Assembly (NCBI GenBank): GCA_036937835.1
Contig: CM072861.1
Location: 18,900,001 to 18,964,000 of the forward strand
Length of the DNA stretch: 64,000 nucleotides
Direction: 5' to 3'
Source: Pampus argenteus
Taxonomy: Eukaryota; Chordata; Actinopteri; Scombriformes; Stromateidae
Below, piece by piece: positions 47,201 through 59,472 of the stretch. Position numbers and translations under genes: made by a program. Position 1 is the first letter of the stretch. Each line of letters starts with the position of its first letter. The notes beneath the pieces are model-generated. The model saw only the letters and a program-made list of their open reading frames with translations. It was not told the origin of the DNA and ran no database searches.

Positions 47201-50200
47201 GGATCTTCCTCCCCCTGAGGAAAAGGCCAGGAATGTGGTGTTTGTGGACCTGGGCCATTCTGGATTCCAGACATCAGTGTGTGCCTTTAACAAGGGCAAA
47301 CTCAAGGTGTGTAGTCATGATGATGTGAAACCATACTGCAGGTTGTTTTATCTCGTCTATGACGGGCTTTGTTTCATTGCTACAACCATCTCTTCTCCCC
47401 GGGCCTCTTCTCAGGTCCTTGCGACAGCCTGTGACCCAGAGTTGGGAGGAAAGGAGTTTGATGAGGTACTGGTCAAGTATTTCTGTGAGGAATTTGGCAA
47501 GAAGTACAAGCTTGATGTCATGTCGAAGCCCCGGGCTCTGGTCAGGCTCTACCAGGAGTGTGAAAAGCTGAAAAAACTGATGAGTGCAAACTCCTCTGAC
47601 CTGCCGCTCAACATTGAGTGCTTCATGAACGACATTGATGTCTCTGGTAAACTGAACAGGTTAGGCCAACAAGAAGTAATTTGTTGCATTTAGTGTTCGT
47701 GGTTAATATCTGATGTGTCTTGCTTTAAGATTTACATTTAAAGTTTAAGTAATGTCTGCTTTTTCCTCATTCACAAGGGGTAAGTTTGAAGAGATGTGTG
47801 CTGATATTTTGACAAGAGTCGAGTCTCCACTGCAGAGTCTGCTGGAACATACCAGTGAGTATCAAATGATTGATTTATTTCTTTTTAATCCAGGAATATA
47901 ATGTATGTACATTTACAAACGCATGCTGTAATCTTTTTGTTCCATAAGAACTGAAAAAGGAAGACATATATGCAGTAGAGATAGTCGGTGGAGCCTCCAG
48001 GATCCCAGCTGTCAAAGAGAGAATCAGCAAATTCTTCGGGAAGGAGTTGAGCACCACGCTGAATGCTGACGAAGCGGTGGCCAGAGGATGTGCTTTGCAG
48101 GTATATGAGACATCATGTTTGTAAAACTGGTCTCCACCAGTGGCAAAGATTCAGGCTTGTACAAGTATCTGTTGATGTTCGTGTGGGAATAATGCTAAAG
48201 CGATGGTTTTTAATTGTTCAGTTAACATTTCTGTCATTGCAATGTGTAAAAAAAAACCAAAACACTTGTTGTCTCTCCACAGTGTGCAATACTGTCACCT
48301 GCCTTCAAAGTGCGTGAATTCTCCATCACAGACATCGTTCCGTACCCCATCTCCCTGAAGTGGCATTCTGCTGCCGAGGAGGGTGTCACGTAAATACATT
48401 TTTTTTTTACCAATTCTGTTATTTTCTTCTACTGTTTATTGTCTTATTTTATTAAGTGTAATACTCAATTATGTCATATTTATTTGTTATAGTGATTGCG
48501 AGGTATTTCCCACGGGCCACGCTGCACCTTTCTCCAAAGTGTTGACCTTCTACCGCAGAGAGCCTTTCTCTTTGGAGGCCTACTACAATAGCCCTAATGA
48601 GCTGCCCTACCCTGATCCCACTATTGGTAAGATACTTTCCAACACAAAATCACAGAAACATAGCTAATCTCTTAGCAAACAATTGCCTATCTAAACATCC
48701 AGCGGGCACAGAATAACATTGGGATCCCATAGTGCATTGTGCAAATCCAGTTTTCATTATTACAGCTCCTGACAAAAATATCTGGATTAATTAATAGGGC
48801 TTATTGCTGTTGTTTGTTTGTTTTCTTCCCTACAGGTCAGTTCTCGATCCAGAAGGTTGTCCCACAAGCATCTGGGGAGAGCTCTAAGGTGAAAGTGAAG
48901 GTGCGAGTGAACATCCACGGTATCTTCAGCGTGTCCAGCGCCTCCCTGATCGAGGTGCAGAAGTCTGATGAGGCAGAGGAACCCATGGAAACGGAACAGA
49001 CCAATGACAAAGACGGGGAGGTACTACAGCCGAATGAGTCATTTTACATTGACAACAAGTGGCTTAGTGTATGTACTACTATTGAGACACAAACATGACT
49101 GTTTTTTTTTCAAAGGAGTTAAGTTACTGGACTGTTTTCTTGGAGCTTGAAGACATTTCATCTTTCATTGGTTCTAACCTGAATCTACACAGACATGACA
49201 TTTTTAATATTATTCCTCTGCAGAACAAGATGCAAACTGACCAGGAGGAGCAGCAGGGTCAGGGAGATGCTCAGAAAGAAACAGAAGAGAAGACGCCACG
49301 TGAGAACGAAGAGATGGAGGTACGATGCTTTACTATCTTCTTGGAAATAGTGCTGAATGAAATAAATACTGTGTTAGCAGTGAGTTTGACTCTGTTCTTT
49401 GTGAATCTTGTAATGTTCACATTTTCCTCCTTGTGTATGCAAATGGTTTTGGACATTTAAAACACTGTCAACACCTAAATATTTTTTCACAGGTTCATTG
49501 CAGGGTTTTTCTTTAGATTGTACACAAGTTCTAATAAACTTGTAGGTCATAGCACGTCATTATTATTAATGTTACATTAATAATAATGACGTGCTATTAC
49601 ACAATGGATTTCATTCTGCTATGTTGAATTAATTTTTGAATCTTAATGCTCATTGTCCTACCTTTTTTGTAGACCACTACAGAGGAGAACAAAGGCGAGA
49701 AAAAGTCCGACCAACCCCCACAAGCCAAAAAGCCCAAAGTCAAAACAAAAGTCCTGGAGCTTCCGATTGAAAATAGTCCACAGTGGCAGCTAGCAGATGA
49801 CATGCTTAATCTTTTTGTAGAAAATGAGGTAATACAACTTTAAGCCTGCTACATATACACCTATTACTAAATTTATCCATCTGATCCATCTCTCATCTTC
49901 ATTTACTTCTATTTCGAGGTGATTAGCAGTAACAGTTGCCGTTTGATTTCTCCTCAGGGTAAGATGATCATGCAGGACAAGCTGGAGAAGGAGAGGAATG
50001 ACGCCAAGAATAATGTAGAAGAGTATGTGTACGACATGAGGGACAAACTCCATGGGATGCTGGAGAAGTTTGTCAGTGAATCTGTGAGTAAACGATGACT
50101 TTTGACAACATGCAAACAACGAATCGAGTTTAAAGTACTTTTAATGCTATATGATTTATTTATTTTTTAAACCAGATTTGGTTTTGTGTTTTACATTTTG

Positions 50201-51228
50201 TTATTTTATTTTTTAGGAAAGAGATGTGTTGTCGTTAAAGTTGGAGGATACTGAAAACTGGCTGTATGAAGATGGAGAGGACCAACCCAAACAAGTGTAC
50301 ATCGACAAACTGGCAGAGTTGAAGGTAATTATTGATAGGATTATTAATTTTGCCCCCTCACCATGAAGTTTCTGACATTTGAATTTAATTGTCAACTAAT
50401 TGTACTCTGCAGAAACTCGGCCAGCCCATCCAGGAAAGGTATACAGAGGCTGAAGAGAGACCTAAAGCATTTGAAGAGTTGGGAAAACAAATCCAGCAGT
50501 ACATGAAATTTGTTGAAGCGTATAAAATGAAGGTATAACAAAAAAGCAGAAGCAAAATATAAAGTTGTCATGTTATTGTCTTTATTCATGTGTCTGTAAA
50601 TGTGTGCATTATTATAAAGTTTGTCATTATTCAACACTACTTTTGTCATTTCTCTTTCCAGGAGGAGCAGTATGATCATTTGGATGAGGCAGATGTCACC
50701 AAAGTGGACAAACTGACCAGTGATGCCATGATCTGGATGAACAGCGCCATGAACCAGCAGAGCAAACAGAGCTTGACAGTGGATCCCTCTGTCAAATCTA
50801 AAGACGTTAAAGCAAAAACAAAGGTGAGTGTCTACTCGTGAGAACGTCGTCACACCAGAGCACTGAGACGCAAAAATGATGTGCAAGCTGCTCGAGAAAA
50901 TGCTTAATGTAGAAGTGAACTAACTGTATCAGTCTAAATCATGAAGCGAGGTCACAACAAAGACATCCCGTTTCACTTAGACACTAGATTTTCCTGATAA
51001 ATTCTAATTCTACTTTTCCAGGAGCTGTTCTCTGCCTGTAACCCCATTGTGACCAAGCCCAAGCCTAAGGTAGAGCTTCCCAAGGAGGAAACGCCTGCAG
51101 AGCAGAACGGCCCCGTCAATGGACAGGAGAAAGCCCAGGAAGAAGCTGCAAACAAGGGAACAACCGAGAGCACAGGCAACCCCGCCTCAGAAACTACAGA
51201 AAACAAGCCTGACATGGACCTCGACTAA
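44293..51228 (+). CDS. hspa4: heat shock 70 kDa protein 4 (Hsp110 family, Apg-2)
   Basis: Cytosolic Hsp110-family chaperone: nucleotide-exchange factor for Hsc70 and holdase. Nineteen coding exons: 44293-44399, 45058-45115, 45204-45344, 45905-46027, 46339-46438, 47173-47306, 47415-47659, 47778-47854, 47949-48100, 48283-48389, 48493-48626, 48836-49020, 49224-49319, 49673-49828, 49958-50083, 50217-50324, 50413-50532, 50662-50823, 51022-51228; 845 residues (human 840). The ATPase domain (1 to about 385) opens MSVVGFDVGF and includes GLNCLRLMNETTA, VFVDLGHSGFQ, EIVGGASRIPAVKE and STTLNADEAVARGCALQ. The substrate-binding beta domain follows, then an acidic Glu/Gln-rich linker (about 500-600) and the helical domain with EGKMIMQDKLEKERNDAKN and LEDTENWLYEDGEDQPKQVY. 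The C terminus ends in MDLD. The start is fixed by the invariant N terminus; all introns are GT-AG. Confidence 0.97.
49549..49597. repeat. perfect palindrome, 24-bp arms, 1-nt loop, in hspa4 intron 13
   Basis: Positions 49549-49572 are an exact reverse complement of 49574-49597 around a single T at 49573. Each arm contains the core ATGACGTGC (or its complement) at the outer part and an AT-rich inner part. It lies about 75 bp upstream of hspa4 exon 14. Confidence 0.9.
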
Positions 51229-51536
51229 AGCAGCCTAAAGCCTCCCTAAGCAAAGCTGAACGGGAGCTGGTTGCTTCAGATCGAGATGCAGCCTTGGGTG
51301 TATATCAGAGCAGGTGATGTGACTCCACAGGCGTAAACAGGCAGGGTGATTAGCACACTGAGCCCAGCTCCTGGTGGTATCTCTGTCTGATCACATAGCA
51401 TGCATCTCTCTTTCTGGATGACATTAAATCAAAAGCCAGCTGCAATAAGCCTGTTTGATGAGCGCTGTACACATGATGGTATTTATTTCTGTTGTGTGCC
51501 CTGTAAGTGTTCTGGTCTGTGTCACAATATGGTTTT

Positions 51537-51542
51537 AATAAA
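51537..51542 (+). other. hspa4 poly(A) signal
   Basis: AATAAA about 310 bp after the hspa4 stop codon. Confidence 0.65.
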
Positions 51543-51559
51543 GTTATTGAAAATCAGTA

Positions 51560-52719
51560 TCCTAAAGGCTTTTTTTTTCTTTTTTCTCAAGGCTCATTGC
51601 TTGTCCAGGTTAGCTACTGTAGTCATATTCATGTACATTTTACATGAAGACAAGTGTACATTTCATGATGCCAAACATTTTTTATATATATATACGTTTT
51701 TGTTTACATTAATACCATTAATAATACTAATAATAAATACAATTTAAAATGTACTGTTTTTAGGATATACTCAACCAGAATTACATACAGAGTAAAGAAA
51801 CAATATCCCTATAATATAAAAAAATCATTTTAAGTGAATATTAATAAGATGTGATGTGTGGCTAAGCTAACGTTAACAGTTTCTAATATCCTGACCCTGC
51901 TAATTAGGTTGAATGAATCCCTTTAATTACTCATATTAAATATTTTATATATGTTATGTTAAAATTGGTAACAACCGCCGTTACGTTATTGAATATGTAG
52001 GTAACGTTATGGATAAAATACACAAAAGAAAGTTGTGTTGAAATCAAGGTTTGTCAAAAAAAAACAAAAAGTGAAAGTATGTCGTCCAGCAAACTACAGT
52101 TAACGTTATATTGCAGTTAATATTTAACACAAATGTTTGATGCTTTGCTTTACGTGAATTAGTGCGTCACTTGTCAATTATATACATTTTAAGAGCTGTC
52201 AGGAAGCACCTGGAGGCTTTATCCTTTTAAACAAAATTAGCTTTCGGCGGCTAACTTTGAACGTTAGCCGCTTTCTTCAGAAAAACACAAGTTTGGTCCA
52301 ACGTCACCTCCGCGCTGAGTGCTGTGTTCACGGTGTTCATCCACAAAGAGCAGCAGTCACATGATTCACCGAGTAAACAATAAAATAGTCCGAGGTGTGT
52401 ATATGAGGTAAGGGGCAATAACTTTTTCTTTGTGTTTTATTTGGACACTCATACTAACGTTACAGTGAAGGTTTTGATTCCCACTGTGCGGTTACGTTAA
52501 CGTTTAACTTGGCGACCATGATGCATTTGCAGCGATGCACTTTTACAGGTTTCAGGATGGTGATAATATGTATGATCTTTGATGAGTCTAAAGTCTAATT
52601 AAGGTGTGTTTTGTCCTGAAGTATTTTAAGGCTGAGCTCCGCCAGATAAATCAAACCGTTTCTCTTATATCGGTTTTTTTTGTGTTTGTTGCTGTTGTTG
52701 TTGTTGTTCAGGACGAACG
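51560..52719 (+). promoter_or_regulatory. gnpda1 5' region with non-coding first exon
   Basis: The left half is AT-rich spacer. From about 51860 the words GCTAAC, GTTAGC and AACGTT recur (51866, 52250, 52263 and others). An M-box-like TCACATGA lies at 52357-52364. A donor (ATATGAG, then GTAAGG) at 52407/52408 ends a probable non-coding exon 1. The coding exon begins at 52712 after a TTG-repeat and CAG. Confidence 0.5.
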
Positions 52720-54270
52720 ATGAAGCTGATCATCCTCAATGACTACGACCAGGCAAGCGAGTGGGCTGCAAAATACATTAGAAACAAGATTTTACTGTTC
52801 AAACCAGCCCCGGGCAGATATTTCACTCTGGGACTCCCCACAGGTAAGTACAAGATGACAGTTGCCTTTTATTTTCTGTGTCACAGTTGGTCCCACGTCT
52901 GCATGCAAATGCTGAAAAACTACAGCAATACATTAGTTTACTCAATATGTTTTGCATATAGCCTTCATTATGAGAAGGATTAAGTACATATTTTTCCTCT
53001 GAAATGTGCCAGTATAGTATAAAGTTTTTGTTTCAGCTTTTGGTTTTGTTTTTTTGCAGTCATAAGCTTTTTTTTTTTTTTTTTTGCTCATCTTCAGGAA
53101 GTACTCCTTTGGGTTGTTACAAGAAACTGATTGAGTACTACAAAAATGGAGACATCTCATTTCAGTATGTCAAGACTTTCAACATGGATGAATATGTAGG
53201 TAAGTCATATCGCTGTTCCTTCTCCTCACATTAAATGCTGAGGAATTGTTTTGAAATCGTAGATCTTATAATTGACGAGCTGTCGTAAAAAATCTTCCCG
53301 TAAGGTCTTCCCAGAGATCACCCTGAGAGCTACCACTCCTTCATGTGGAATAACTTCTTCAAGCATATAGATATAAGAGCAGAGAACACCCACATCCTCG
53401 ATGGCAACGCTGCCGACCTGAAGGCTGAATGTGCAGCCTTTGAGGAAAAGATAACAGCTGCTGGAGGGATCGAGCTCTTTGTTGGAGGTCAGAGGTCACA
53501 ATGCTGATAGTGAATATATATATATTTATATATATGTAAGTAAAATTCAAACTACTCCTCTTGTTCTGGCAGGTATTGGACCGGATGGTCACATTGCCTT
53601 TAATGAGCCTGGTTCAAGCCTGGCGTCCAGGACCAGAGTGAAGACCCTGGCGCAGGACACTATCACTGCTAACGCCAGATTCTTTGATGGAGATCTCTCA
53701 AAGGTGCCCACCATGGCGCTGACTGTAGGAGTGGGCACTGTCATGGATGCCAAAGAGGTTAGAAGCCTGTATGAATGTTAACCATGTGTTTCTGTTGTTT
53801 TGTTGCTTTATGTTTCTGCATAAATATCAATATACTGGATGATAGCAGCATTTCTGTCATAACTCAGCATTGCCCAGTGATCTTGCTTCACTTAGTCATA
53901 GAAGCCACAGATAACGTTAAGATTGTCTTCTCAGGTCATGATTCTCATCACTGGAGCACACAAGGCGTTTGCGTTATACAAAGCTATAGAGGATGGTGTG
54001 AATCACATGTGGACAGTTTCTGCATTCCAGCAGCACCCACAGACCGTTTTTATATGCGATGAAGATGCAACCCTGGAACTGCGGGTCAAAACTGTCAAGT
54101 ACTTCAAAGGTGAGATTAAAAATCACAAAGTGTATTTCAGTCATTAATAAAACCACATTAAGGTATTTGCAAAGTATGCCTGAATCATGGTGAACATGAC
54201 GATTCTTGCTCTTCCTGTAGGGATGATGCACATGCACAACAAGCTGGTGGAGTCACCTCCCAAGAAGTGA
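52720..54270 (+). CDS. gnpda1: glucosamine-6-phosphate deaminase (isomerase 1)
   Basis: Converts glucosamine-6-phosphate and water to fructose-6-phosphate and ammonia, the catabolic exit of the hexosamine pathway; cytosolic hexamer. Six coding exons: 52720-52843, 53098-53199, 53305-53487, 53573-53757, 53935-54109, 54221-54270; 272 residues. Active-site regions are intact: FTLGLPTGSTPLGCYKKL (phosphate site), FNMDEYVGLPRDHPESYHS (catalytic Asp), GGIGPDGHIAFNEPGSS (Asp, His, Glu), VMILITGAHKAFALYKAIE. GNPDA1 rather than GNPDA2 is favoured by ENTHILDGN, EEKI and synteny with ndfip1 and fgf1. The C terminus (HNKLVESPPKK) is about 17 residues shorter than in human GNPDA1. The poly(A) signal is at 54449-54454. 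Confidence 0.95.
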
Positions 54271-54448
54271 AGAGATACCTTTGTGGATTTATGTGGCATT
54301 TTTGAAAAAAAAAAAGATTAACACTCCTATGATTCCTCTTATCTTCAGGGATTGAAACATTGGCGGACAATAAGCAGTGCTTAACAACTAATTCTTGTAG
54401 AAATAATCAGGTTTTCAGATGATTGTTCACAGCCTTGTGTCCTTTTTT

Positions 54449-54454
54449 AATAAA
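54449..54454 (+). other. gnpda1 poly(A) signal
   Basis: AATAAA about 180 bp after the gnpda1 stop codon. Confidence 0.6.
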
Positions 54455-54689
54455 GTGCTTTAAATTTGTATATGTGGTGTGTTTTTTGAGACGTTGCTGT
54501 GGTTTCCATGTATTCAGTCTGTCCATCCTGTCACAAGACAGCACGGGAACAACTCATGTTGCGTTTAAGTGCTACTTGTAAGTTTCCACATTCAAACGTG
54601 TGTTGGAGAATACTGTCAAAATGGCCCTTTCAACAACATGTCTTTTTAAGAGAAATGGAGGGGGATTCACTTTTTCTTATCAGTCATGA

Positions 54690-54960
54690 AGGCTATGCAT
54701 ATATACTTAAGTGCAGTACTAAAGTGCAGTTTTAAAGCACTTACTCATACTGAAACTATATTATTCAGAAGCAGACATTGTCCTTTTACTCCACTACATT
54801 TATCTGATAGGTATGGTTAGTAGTTACTTTGTTACTACTGATTAATTACACCAAATAATTGTAAAAAAAATCTAATAACACTTTGCATAATGAGTATTTT
54901 TGATTTTAATACTAAAGTACATTTTGCTGATAATAATAGACTACTTTTAAAGGACAGGGT
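54690..54960. repeat. teleost interspersed repeat (CCTTTTACTCCACTACATTTATCTGA)
   Basis: Contains TTTTACTCCACTACATTTAT, TAGTTACTTTGTTACTACTG and ATACTAAAGTACATTTTGCTG. It is related to the repeats at 32250-32999 and 41590-41700. It separates gnpda1 from the ndfip1 promoter. Confidence 0.5.
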
Positions 54961-55307
54961 CACAGTTTTTTTCAGGTCTGATTTAAAAAAAAACGGCAAA
55001 GTGCACAAACGATCACTGAAAGAGTGTTTTCTAATTGTAACAATTCCTCCTGTTTACTGCGTTTACTACTATAATTTATTTTAGCTGCTGACCTACTACT
55101 TCGCTATAACACTACCTACGTATAATATTTCCGACGGCACCTGAAGGCAGCACCAAACCCTGCTAGTCGGGAGGGGAGAGACTGAAGGAGATGGCCGACT
55201 AGGAGGCGACGTTACCTTTGCTACTTCGTCGGCGATATTCCTTTTTTTATTTTCACACATCTTCACAGCTGAAGAGGACGTTATACATACTTCACTCCTC
55301 TTCCACA

Positions 55308-55710
55308 ATGGCAGAACAAAACAGCAACGTCAGGTATCAAGAGGTAGGTAATATGTTTGCTGTCGCGGTAAATCGCAGCTAACAGATTAGCAGCAGCTCA
55401 GTCAGCTAACATCACCAACATGATCCTGTCACCGAGGGGAAAGAAAACAAGCAGCTCAACACGCTGGTGTTTACGGACTGGGCCTGAGTTAGATATACAT
55501 ATCATAAGCTTACACCAAAACACACGACTCACACTGAAATAAACATGTACACGTATGGATGTAAAGTGTGTGTATATCATTTGAGGCGTGTGTGAGCCGT
55601 TTTCATTTAGCAACTAGTTAGTTGGTCATCAGAGGCCAGTGTTGGCTAAACAACAGTCAGCTGATGTGACTTTGATACGTGTCCAAACTCCATAGATTAA
55701 ACAGGATATT

Positions 55711-55775
<65 letters not shown>

Positions 55776-58236
55776 TAACATAGCATTAACATTTATCAAC
55801 ATGGATATGAGGTGTGCAATCTCAGTGCACACTTTAAATTTCAATTATTTAGTGTTATTGATGTATCAGAGGTTGATGTGTTATGACTAAGCAATCAATC
55901 AATCAATACAGATAATCCTTGTTATTTGGAAAAGTAATGTCATTACCACTTGTTGCACAGTACATTAAACAAGTGCAACATCAGTGCAATAATTTTCTTT
56001 ACTATTTCCTATAATGTTTATAAAAATAAAACAGACGGGAAACGGTTAATAATTCAATGATGTGCAAAAAGACAACATTATGTTAATATCACGCCTATTC
56101 TTTTATTGGGCATCTATTTCCTTTCGTCTTGTCCCAAGTGTCTAGAAAAATGTTAATTTCCACGTAGCCAACGTGAAAGCTTTCCTAAACGATGCGTCTT
56201 GTGATTTTCTTTGTTAACATGTACACAGCTGGTGAATGAGGAGGAGCCGGCACAGTTATCCCAAGAGGCCACTACCCAGGATGCACCACCACCCTACAGC
56301 AGCATCGCTGCAGCGAACGCAGGTCAGGAAACTGCACAGCTCCATCGCACACAGTGCAACATCTCAGGACAACTATTTAGAAGTGAGAGAAATAGTTAAA
56401 TCCCTAAAGTATCAGTGCCACTATATACTAATACATACTATATACTAGCACAAAGGGTGTAGGAGTACCTGCACTGCCATGTGCTTAAGAAACAAAAGCA
56501 AAACTAACCACAGGGAGTGTTTTTTTACCACTGTGTCAGTTATTCTTGCAAAGGATATGAATCATAATAGTATTTAAATGTTTAAGCTACCCTATCATGA
56601 GTTTTGTGAGCTTTCCTTCTGAAAATTCAATACTTGAGTCTATTTTGTCGATCCAATTGTCTAATTTGTCCTAGACTGTTTTAGACTGAAGGTCTTTCAG
56701 GAAGGTCTGATGTTTCTAATCGCACTTCTTGAACGGGCATAGGTCAACACGTTGCATAAGTGTGTGTGTGTGTAGCCTTGATCTTTTCCTGGGTGAGTCC
56801 GTGGATCTGGTCCAATGCTTTGTGTTTAAACAACACAAAGGCGGATTCTGAGTCTGTATAAGACAGAGTATAAACATTCATGTCCTGCTTTGTTTTTTTA
56901 CTTATATGAAGCTTCTTTCCTTTCTGAAAGTAGCAGTTAAACCTCCATATATCAGCTGGTGATGCAGTCACCATTGACCACAAAAGGGACCTTTAATTAC
57001 TACTGTAATGCTCTCCACAAGAGAAGTGTAGACATATAGTGATATTATTTGATAAATCAACACTTTTCCTACTGATGTCAGCCATGTTCAGGCGTTTATT
57101 ACATTATTACTACATTAATTTTAACATAGGACCTCTGTTCCTGGATAAACAGTCATTTGCTTGTTCCACAGCTTTCTTTGAATACAAGGAAGATGGAGGA
57201 AGATTTCCTAATCCTCCATCCTACAGTGTCGCCACCACTCTGCCGTCCTACGATGAAGCTGAGAGAAGCAAAGCAGAGGCAGGAATCCCCCTCGTAGCTG
57301 GAAGAGTCACGGTACGCCCCCTCTCATTCCCAAACATCAGTAGAAATACTACACATACCACGAACCTCGTCATGTACTAATACATTTTTTGGGTGTAGGA
57401 GGAAGACTTTGTGGCCAGAGACGACTTCGAAGATGCTGACCAGTTGCGAATAGGAAATGATGGCATCTTCATGCTCACCTTCTTCAGTAAGAACTCATTA
57501 AGCATTTCAACCGTTGTTGTTCTTGAATAAGGACTGATTTCTAAATTGAATTACGTTTTATTCTTGAAAGGCTGTTACATTCTGCACTGGGTGCGAGTGT
57601 TGTCACGTTCACTGCACAAGTTTGTGTTCTAGCAAAAGATGTACATGTGTGTGTGAAGAGGAGGAGGAGAATATGTGCCAGACTGAATCCCCTGCTGTCC
57701 ATCAGCCATGCTTTTAAAATGAATGATTGTGGTTCTGTCACCAGTGGCATTCCTCTTCAACTGGATCGGCTTCTTCCTGTCGTTCTGTTTGACCACATCT
57801 GCTGCTGGTCGATACGGGGCCATCTCTGGCTTTGGCCTGTCCCTTATCAAATGGGTTCTCATTGTCAGGGTGAGAGCCATCACATGAATAATAACCAATA
57901 ATCTGACTTCCTCGGATTATAACTCGCACTGCTACTAACAGGTATTATCTTGTATTTCTTCCAGTTTTCTACCTACTTCCCTGGTTATTTTGATGGGCAG
58001 TACTGGTTGTGGTGGGTGTTCCTGGCTCTGGGTAAGTGACAGAAATGATTATTTCCCATTATCTATAATAGTCTTTTTATTTTATGCATTTAATGTCTTT
58101 CATCATGGACCTTTTCCTTTGGACTTCAGGCTTCATGCTGTTTATCAGAGGCTTTGTTAACTACTCAAGAGTGCGCAAACTTGCTGATCCCACCTACGCC
58201 ACTCTTCCCCGAACAAGGGTACTCTTCATCTATTAG
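55308..58236 (+). CDS. ndfip1: NEDD4 family-interacting protein 1
   Basis: Golgi/endosomal three-pass membrane adaptor that binds and activates NEDD4-family HECT ubiquitin ligases (Itch, NEDD4, NEDD4-2). Seven coding exons: 55308-55343, 56229-56322, 57172-57311, 57399-57486, 57745-57869, 57965-58031, 58130-58236; 218 residues (human 221). WW-binding motifs are visible: PPPY (32-35), PPSY (58-61) and LPSY (67-70). Then DDFEDADQLRIGNDGIFML and three hydrophobic segments at about 113-135, 140-160 and 174-193 (YFDGQYWLWWVFLALG); the C terminus is LPRTRVLFIY. The short first exon starts MAEQNSNVRYQE. A GTAAGT donor lies two bases after the stop codon, so the 3'UTR is probably split. Confidence 0.96.
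55714..55774. repeat. (TA)n microsatellite in ndfip1 intron 1
   Basis: About 30 uninterrupted TA units; self-complementary, so cruciform-prone. Confidence 0.95.
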
Positions 58237-59472
58237 AGGTAAGTTCTGTTATACTAGTCACACTCATCTATTCCTTAATGGAGATGTTTACATGGCCACA
58301 ATTCTCCCATTCAGTGTGAGTGATGAGATTAAGGCAATAGAAAAGGAAACATCTGCCATAACTTCCCCCTCAGCAAGCGGCAAATAACACCAAATGGTTT
58401 CCTTAGTAAATAAATGAGCCGATGTCTGACCGTCACAGTGCTGCTTCAGGGCTTGTGCACGTAGTTTTCATTTACATTTGTCACACAAAACATCACATGT
58501 CGCCTATTAATCAATGTGTAGGGATAAAATGAAAATAGCACATGTACCAACAGCACCATAAACACACATTTCACATGACCTGTCGCGGCTAAACTGAATT
58601 TTTAAAGCTGCCAAACTGATGCAAAGCTAACGAACTGCTGCTGTCTGATTATCGGCTGCTAGAGATATAATGTATGCAAAAGTATTTCAGACGAGAGATT
58701 TATCTCTTGACAAGAATTGTGCTTTGCCAGCTAGTGGCAGAAGACCGAATAATACACACACTGTTATTAAAATACCTGAAATGAATGATTGATTTATTTA
58801 CGTGGATATTATGTGACTATAAAGTCAATAAAATAACCAGAGGTCACACCACACATCCCTGAATATCTGACGGATACTATTGAAGACAAGTTTCAATTTG
58901 ATCTGTGCCACCTTCTTATAACCAGAATTCACGATGTTGGATGTGGAAGAACTGGACAACACAAGCAAGCAGACGACATATAGATGAAGACGAGCGTCGG
59001 TAAAACATTCAGGAATTATATCACTTGTTTTTATTTTGTTTGAAACTTTATTAATGGAAAAAAAAAAAAAACGGTTAACAGTAATTAGTCCCTCAATGTA
59101 CTCTTTAGTGGCGAATGTTAAGTGCTATTTACATCTCTGTCTGTAATGTATAAGTAATGCCTTATATCATTTGATGGTAGCATATGAGCATGCATCTGCT
59201 CACAAGGTTTGGTGTTGGTGACACGTGGCCCGAAAGCCAACAGGTATTAAATAATATAACTTGTAGACTTGCCATAAGCATGCAGCACACGTAGTAATCT
59301 ACACTAATCTCACCTCATGGGTTTGTTGTGACTATTATAAAGCTGTTGTTAGATTCCACATAACACAAGTTGTCATTAGGCTGTAAATGGCAATGCAGAC
59401 GTACACCATTACCACATAATCCACTCACTCACTCACCTGTTGGCTTTTTAAGTAGTGTTGCCCTCATTCTAG

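Noticed and set aside
58733..58746. Apparent CTCF-like word near GCTAGTGGCAG
   Set aside because: One base short in the core spacing; does not fit the motif.
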